DNA from: Oscillospiraceae bacterium
Lineage (GTDB): Bacteria > Bacillota > Clostridia > Oscillospirales > Ruminococcaceae
Length of the DNA stretch: 5,919 bases
Direction of reading: 5' to 3'
Assembly (NCBI GenBank): GCA_018110855.1
Contig: JAGBFZ010000379.1
Span: 1-5,919 of the forward strand
Part shown: positions 5,497 through 5,919 of the stretch, piece after piece
How positions within the stretch are numbered: position 1 is the first letter of the stretch
Layout of the letters: each line of letters begins with the position of its first letter
The notes under the pieces: generated by a model
The model's input: the letters and a program-made list of their open reading frames with translations, nothing else
Databases searched by the model: none
Told to the model about the DNA's origin: nothing
Program-made: the position numbers and the translations under genes

Positions 5497-5919
5497 ATGG
5501 AAAAATATCTTGACGAATCCCTCTCGCCCCTTGAAAGAGCGGAAGCTCTGGTTGATGAAATGACTGTTGAGGAGCAGGCAAGCCAGCTCAGATACGACGC
5601 TCCTTCTGTTCCGAGGCTGGGCATACCTGCCTACAACTGGTGGAACGAGGGCCTCCACGGTCTTGCCCGCTCGGGCGCTGCTACAATGTTCCCGCAGGCA
5701 ATAGGTCTTGCGGCAATGTTTGACACAGAGCTTGTGGAAAAGGCGGGAGACATTACCTCCACCGAAGCAAGGGCAAAATACAACGCATATACAAAATACG
5801 GCGACAGGGATATTTACAAGGGGCTTACTCTCTGGGCGCCCAACATAAATATTTTCAGAGACCCCAGATGGGGCAGAGGACATGAGACCTACGGCGAGGA
5901 TCCCTACCTTGCATCCGAA
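5497..5919 (+). CDS. GH3 family beta-xylosidase/beta-glucosidase, N-terminal part (truncated by window edge)
   Basis: The first 141 codons of a glycoside hydrolase family 3 enzyme, open to the window end. GH3 enzymes remove terminal beta-linked sugars from oligosaccharides by a retaining mechanism. Recognisable segments are LVDEMTVEEQASQL (18-31), VPRLGIPAYNWWNEGLHGLA (38-57), ATMFPQAIGLAA (62-73) and APNINIFRDPRWGRGHETYG (113-132), all in the (beta/alpha)8 domain. The WWNEGLHG and RDPRWGRGHE pattern is closest to the beta-xylosidase-like branch, but beta-glucosidase cannot be excluded. The nucleophile Asp and the C-terminal domains lie beyond the edge. There is no signal peptide, so it probably acts in the cytoplasm on imported oligosaccharides. 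The start ATG is preceded by AAAGGAAA (5481-5488), and it sits 28 bp after the mutarotase-like gene in the same operon. Confidence 0.93.
   Translation, partial: MEKYLDESLSPLERAEALVDEMTVEEQASQLRYDAPSVPRLGIPAYNWWNEGLHGLARSGAATMFPQAIGLAAMFDTELVEKAGDITSTEARAKYNAYTKYGDRDIYKGLTLWAPNINIFRDPRWGRGHETYGEDPYLASE

Noticed and set aside
5437..5883. A 148-codon minus-strand open frame over the GH3 start
   Set aside because: The + strand here encodes unmistakable GH3 motifs. The antisense frame shows no recognisable domain.

Overview
The window looks like part of the chromosome of an anaerobic, plant-polysaccharide-degrading Clostridia species, most like Ruminococcus (Oscillospiraceae). This is inferred from moderate GC content, Firmicutes-style AGGAGG ribosome binding sites, LplB/YtcP-type sugar permeases, a cytoplasmic GH3 glycosidase, and a sugar-sensor/GGDEF fusion of a kind I associate with rumen and gut Clostridia. 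No sequence search could be run, so the genus is an inference. All five recognisable genes are on the + strand.

Layout. Positions 1-173 are an AT-rich leader with no convincing gene. Positions 174-2107 hold two tightly linked permease genes of a CUT1-type oligosaccharide ABC importer (LplB-like, then YtcP/LplC-like). A perfect 16-bp inverted repeat with T-run (2114-2158) closes this unit. A short intergenic stretch with two copies of the dyad GTACAATAC leads into a single gene at 2247-4166. Its 639-residue product joins a LacI/PBP1-type sugar-binding domain (no DNA-binding helix-turn-helix), an uncharacterised middle domain and an intact GGDEF diguanylate cyclase domain. A strong terminator (4170-4213) follows, so this gene appears transcriptionally insulated on both sides.

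Positions 4214-4553 form a 340-base intergenic region. It contains a possible 19-codon ORF with a very good ribosome binding site, A-tract-rich DNA, a good sigma-A-type promoter (4420-4449) and a roughly 97-nt leader that can fold into hairpins. The promoter drives a second operon: a 304-residue protein of an uncharacterised mutarotase-like family (4554-5468), then the first 141 codons of a GH3 beta-xylosidase/beta-glucosidase-type enzyme (5497 to the window end, truncated by the edge).

How the genes may work together (inference): oligosaccharides enter through the permease pair, using a solute-binding protein and ATPase encoded elsewhere. GH3 hydrolyses them in the cytoplasm, and the mutarotase-like protein may act on the released sugar. 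The LacI-GGDEF protein may sense intracellular sugar and convert it into a cyclic-di-GMP signal. The most interesting element is this one-component sugar-to-c-di-GMP sensor between a transporter and a glycosidase operon.
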